From BS750m-G4 sp964472195 (GTDB lineage: Bacteria > Bacteroidota > Ignavibacteria > Tepidaquicellales > Tepidaquicellaceae), in NCBI GenBank assembly GCA_964472195.1, contig CAYYJH010000037.1, forward strand, positions 1 through 25,652: a DNA stretch of 25,652 bases, written 5' to 3'. Positions 22,715 to 25,652 of the stretch are shown here, one piece after another. Made by a program: the position numbers and the translations under genes. Below the pieces are notes generated by a model. The model searched no databases, had not been told where the DNA came from, and was given only the letters and a program-made list of their open reading frames with translations. Position 1 is the first letter of the stretch, and each line of letters begins with the position of its first letter.

Positions 22715-23742
22715 CCAGAAAAACCAGAATAAATTTGGTTTCTATCTCTTTGTCGATAGCTGCGACGATAATCATTACTGCACTTCTTATGCTGGTTTTA
22801 GGTAAAGACCCTGTCGAGATATTTACAGTGATGTTCGATGATGTTTTTGCAAGTGGTTATGGAATAGGGCAAACACTATTTAAAACTACTCCATTGATAA
22901 TCTGTGGGTGCGGTCTGGCTATTTGTTTTCACGCTTCATTATTTAATATAGGAGCTGAAGGGCAATTAAATGCTGGTTCGTTTGTTATCGGAATTACAGC
23001 GGTTTATTTCTCAGATCTACCTTTTGTGATATTGCTGCCGTTGAGTATGATTTGCGGATTCCTGGTTAGCGGTTTATTTGGATTAATACCAGCGATAATA
23101 AAAATTAAAAAGGGTGTTAGTGAAGTCATAACAACAATCATGCTTAATTTTGTGGTTTTAGCTCTTGTCAATTATTTTCTTATTGATTTCTTTGGTGTGA
23201 AGTCAACCATGCATACAAAAAAAATTCCAGATCAAATCATGATTCCGAGGATGTCTGAGTTTTTAGATTTTTTCCAGGGTTCATCTTTAAATTTAACTTT
23301 CTTCTTTGCAATATTCCTTGCTATAGCAGTCTACATACTTATTTACAAAACGAAGTTTGGTTATGATATTCGGGCAGTGGGATTTAATGAAACAGCTTCG
23401 AAATATATTGGGCTGAAAATTAATAAAATTATATTATTTGCATTTGTTATCGGAGCAGGAATTACATCCTTCGTAGGAATAAATTTTATTATGGGTTATA
23501 AAGGGTATTATGAACTTGGCTATTCGAATAATTTAGGATTTACAGCAATTGCTGTTACACTACTTGCAAAGAATAACCCGATTGGAATAATTTTTTCCGC
23601 TTTACTATTTGGAATACTTGACTACGGGGGATTGGCAATAAATTTATTCATTCCCAAAGAAATAATGCTTGTTGTTCAGGCAGTAATTATTTTAACAATC
23701 CTATCGATTGATAAACTTGTGGAAGGGTATTATAACAAATGA
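22711..23742 (+). CDS. Nucleoside ABC transporter permease (NupP/YufP type)
   Basis: The 343-residue integral membrane protein has eight to ten hydrophobic segments. The conserved permease stretch FNIGAEGQLNAGSF and the GVSEVITTIMLNFVVLALVNYFL region place it in the BPD_transp_2 family next to YufP/NupP/RnsC. The start is a GTG whose bases overlap the stop of the ATPase gene (GTGA, 4-nt overlap), so translation is probably coupled. It forms the transmembrane channel with the product of the following gene. Confidence 0.9.
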   Translation: MTRKTRINLVSISLSIAATIIITALLMLVLGKDPVEIFTVMFDDVFASGYGIGQTLFKTTPLIICGCGLAICFHASLFNIGAEGQLNAGSFVIGITAVYFSDLPFVILLPLSMICGFLVSGLFGLIPAIIKIKKGVSEVITTIMLNFVVLALVNYFLIDFFGVKSTMHTKKIPDQIMIPRMSEFLDFFQGSSLNLTFFFAIFLAIAVYILIYKTKFGYDIRAVGFNETASKYIGLKINKIILFAFVIGAGITSFVGINFIMGYKGYYELGYSNNLGFTAIAVTLLAKNNPIGIIFSALLFGILDYGGLAINLFIPKEIMLVVQAVIILTILSIDKLVEGYYNK

Positions 23743-23770
23743 GTTTTTGTATCAAATATTTTAAAGTTTA

Positions 23771-24679
23771 ATGGAAATATTCTCATTTATTATATCGTTT
23801 GCTTTTCTCTCACAGGTCTTGAGATTATTTACGCCATATTATCTTGGAGCAAATGCTGCGAACTTCTCCGAAAGAGGAGGAGTTATTAATATTTCCATTG
23901 AAGGTTTCATGATATCATCTGCTTTTAGTTATGGACTTTTTTCTGTATTAACGGGAAACATAATGATCGGCTTCTTCGCTGCAATAATCATTAATCTGGT
24001 TTTCAGCGTGCTGTTTGCATTGTTTACAGTAAAGCTTAAAATAAATCAGATAGTTGCGGGAGTTGGATTCAATCTTCTCATGGCAGGTTTATCGAAGTTT
24101 TTCATAGTATTGATATTTAAAAGCTCGAGTAATACTCCAAGATTCGATAAACTTCCGGTGATTGGATTTCTTGAGAGTATACCTTATGTTGGAGAGGTCA
24201 TGTCAGATTATATAATACTTTTTTCTTTCGCACTCGTGTTCATCTCAAACTTTATTTTATTTAAGACTAAATTCGGATTGAGACTCCGTTCAGCGGGAGA
24301 AAATCCTGAAGCAGGTGAATCTCTTGGTGTAAAAGTCAGAATGTATAAAATGTATGGTATTCTTATTTGCGGATTCTTAAGTGCTCTTGCGGGAATCTGG
24401 TTAGCTTCAAACCAGAATTCTTACAGCGACGGTATGATAGCAGGAAGGGGTTATATAGCACTTGCCGCAATGATAATTGGAAAGTGGAAGCCAACGAATA
24501 TTTTCTTTGCTTGTTTGATGTTTGCTTTTTTTGAAGCAATGGAGATCTCACTTCAGATATCTGGAATAGATATACCTTCACAATTAATACAAATGCTGCC
24601 GTATGCTGTAACTATTTTGGTTTTAATTGGGTTTATCGGAAAAACAAAGCCCCCGGCTGCTGATGGTCTTCCTTATTAA
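23771..24679 (+). CDS. Nucleoside ABC transporter permease (NupQ/YufQ type)
   Basis: The 302-residue membrane protein has about eight hydrophobic segments. The conserved ANFSERGGVINISIEGFMI segment and the RSAGENPEAGESLGVKV cytoplasmic loop are typical of the second permease in nucleoside ABC systems (YufQ/NupQ/RnsD). It starts 28 nt after the first permease gene and completes a three-gene operon. The substrate-binding lipoprotein (BmpA/NupN type) is not encoded in this window, so it is probably elsewhere in the genome. The gene converges with NAD kinase, with only 5 nt between stop codons and no terminator between them. Confidence 0.9.
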   Translation: MEIFSFIISFAFLSQVLRLFTPYYLGANAANFSERGGVINISIEGFMISSAFSYGLFSVLTGNIMIGFFAAIIINLVFSVLFALFTVKLKINQIVAGVGFNLLMAGLSKFFIVLIFKSSSNTPRFDKLPVIGFLESIPYVGEVMSDYIILFSFALVFISNFILFKTKFGLRLRSAGENPEAGESLGVKVRMYKMYGILICGFLSALAGIWLASNQNSYSDGMIAGRGYIALAAMIIGKWKPTNIFFACLMFAFFEAMEISLQISGIDIPSQLIQMLPYAVTILVLIGFIGKTKPPAADGLPY

Positions 24680-24684
24680 ATTTC

Positions 24685-25566
24685 TTAATTGTAATCCTTA
24701 CTTTTTGAGTATTTCCTCTTGTCGGCTCCCCAGAGGAGTTTACTGTTCAATGTTTGAAAGTAAGTTTTGTTTAACCTTTTAACAACGCGGATGTTGTAGT
24801 CAGCTTTCACTAATGTAAAATCGTAAGGGGATTTGTATAACTTCGTGACATAACCATCGGAAGTTAATCTAAACTCACGTTGACCGTGAACATGGAGCCT
24901 TATGTTTCCATCGTCGGGTACTACGATAGGTCTTACATTCAAAGTATGCGGACAAATAGGAGTGATTATAAACACTTTGCTGTATGGACTGATAATAGGT
25001 CCTCCTGCTGACATAGAATAACCGGTTGAACCGGTCGGTGTGGAAACGATAACACCATCACCGACAAATTTAATAACTTTCTCATCATTATAAAATATTT
25101 CAATTTCAATCATCCTCATAGAATTGGATTTATCTATGACAATATCGTTTAGAGAATGAAATATTTCTTTATTTTTGTGTTTAGCAGTAATTATACAGAG
25201 TTCATTAATTTTGTATTTATTATCTATTATGTCTAAAATAAAATCGTAGCTTTCTTTTGGTGTCACTTCAGCCATGAAACCAAGGCTGCCAAGGTTAACA
25301 CCGAGTATTGGAATATTCTTGCTTCGTACAATACGAGCGGTGTTCAAGAAAGTACCATCTCCGCCTATTGATACGATGATATCGGAATTCTTAAGCAGGT
25401 AATTTTGTGTGCGTGTGTGCTTTTTAAGATTCGTGTTTTTTAATATGGCTTTTAAATCCTTATCGACGATGAAGTCTATTTTTTTCTCAATAAGAAATTC
25501 AAGAAGACCGTTCAATACGTCAAAAATGTTATAGCTCTTTGTGTTGCCTAATATTCCGAATGTCAT
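24685..25566 (-). CDS. nadK: NAD kinase
   Basis: The 293-residue protein phosphorylates NAD to NADP in the cytoplasm. Diagnostic motifs are GGDGTFLNTARI (68-79, the GGDGT motif with the catalytic Asp), ILGVNLGSLGFMAEV (88-102), LNDIVIDKS, and GDGVIVSTPTGSTGYSMSAGGP, the conserved NAD-binding segment. Length and motif order match bacterial NadK. The ATG (25564-25566) is 3 nt after the stop of the upstream gene, so the two are probably cotranscribed, and any ribosome binding site lies in the purine-rich end of that gene. The C-terminal tail after LNKTYFQTLNSKLL is basic (KRKYSKSKDYN). Confidence 0.95.
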   Translation of the reverse strand: MTFGILGNTKSYNIFDVLNGLLEFLIEKKIDFIVDKDLKAILKNTNLKKHTRTQNYLLKNSDIIVSIGGDGTFLNTARIVRSKNIPILGVNLGSLGFMAEVTPKESYDFILDIIDNKYKINELCIITAKHKNKEIFHSLNDIVIDKSNSMRMIEIEIFYNDEKVIKFVGDGVIVSTPTGSTGYSMSAGGPIISPYSKVFIITPICPHTLNVRPIVVPDDGNIRLHVHGQREFRLTSDGYVTKLYKSPYDFTLVKADYNIRVVKRLNKTYFQTLNSKLLWGADKRKYSKSKDYN

Positions 25567-25569
25567 GGT

Positions 25570-25652
25570 TTAACTTTTTTCTTCTTCTTTCTTGTCTTCG
25601 GGTTTACTCTCATTCTTTTTCTTTTCTTTATCCTGTTCAGTATTTTCTTTTA
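25570..25652 (-). CDS. C-terminal tail of a highly charged protein (partial)
   Basis: Open to the window edge, this frame gives about 27 residues ending at a TAA (25570-25572). They are nearly all Lys, Glu, Asp and Asn (KENTEQDKEKKKNESKPEDK and on to EEEKS), typical of a disordered tail. The gene ends 3 nt before nadK starts on the same strand, suggesting an operon. The body of the protein lies outside the window, so its identity cannot be told. Confidence 0.55.
   Translation of the reverse strand, partial: KENTEQDKEKKKNESKPEDKKEEEKS

Overview
The window looks like a chromosomal segment from a low-GC member of the Bacteroidota/Ignavibacteria-Chlorobi lineage. The evidence is three secreted proteins ending in a type IX secretion C-terminal domain with the 'YPNPFNP' signature, many AT-rich spacers, several genes without a clear Shine-Dalgarno sequence, and signal peptides ending in 'AQ' or 'SQ'. 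A run of 100 N at 19217-19316 shows that this is a draft scaffold, so one gene on each side of the gap is incomplete.

Layout: Positions 1-710 hold no intact gene. They are packed with inverted repeats: two ~72-nt units with AGGCAAC ends, a nested poly-C/poly-G palindrome, and a string of short palindromes overlapping an orphan reverse-strand coding fragment. From 711 to 6253 come a secreted TPR protein (-), a PgpH-type 7TM-HD protein predicted to degrade c-di-AMP, a XerC/D tyrosine recombinase and a small membrane protein. From 6765 to 17184 lies an accessory region. It contains three paralogous type IX-secreted proteins, two in tandem and one 5 kb away, each with exactly seven ~46-residue repeats that I read as a seven-bladed beta-propeller, followed by a fibronectin-III-like domain and the sorting domain. 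Between the second and third copies are a YgbA-family (nitrosative stress) protein, a secreted DUF1579-like protein, a secreted PHB-depolymerase-type esterase, an NmrA-like SDR, a small membrane protein and a PEBP (YbhB-like) lipoprotein. From 17355 to 20254 come a small coiled-coil lipoprotein, an outer-membrane beta-barrel protein, a Mut7-C RNase-domain protein cut by the gap, the start of a secreted protein, and a TPR protein. From 20433 to 24679 is a nucleoside uptake and salvage cluster: uridine kinase, then a fused two-domain ABC ATPase and two permeases of the NupB-NupP-NupQ/RnsBCD type, without the binding lipoprotein in view. The window ends with NAD kinase (-) and the tail of a highly charged protein just upstream of it.

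No CRISPR array, tRNA, rRNA, transposase or integrated phage was seen, and I found no clear defence system. The least ordinary elements are the seven-repeat secreted family with its blade-specific length pattern, a short palindrome (TACGC...GCGTA) abutting the ribosome binding sites of two of those genes, and the dense inverted repeats at the left end. All functional names are read from motifs by eye; no database search was run.
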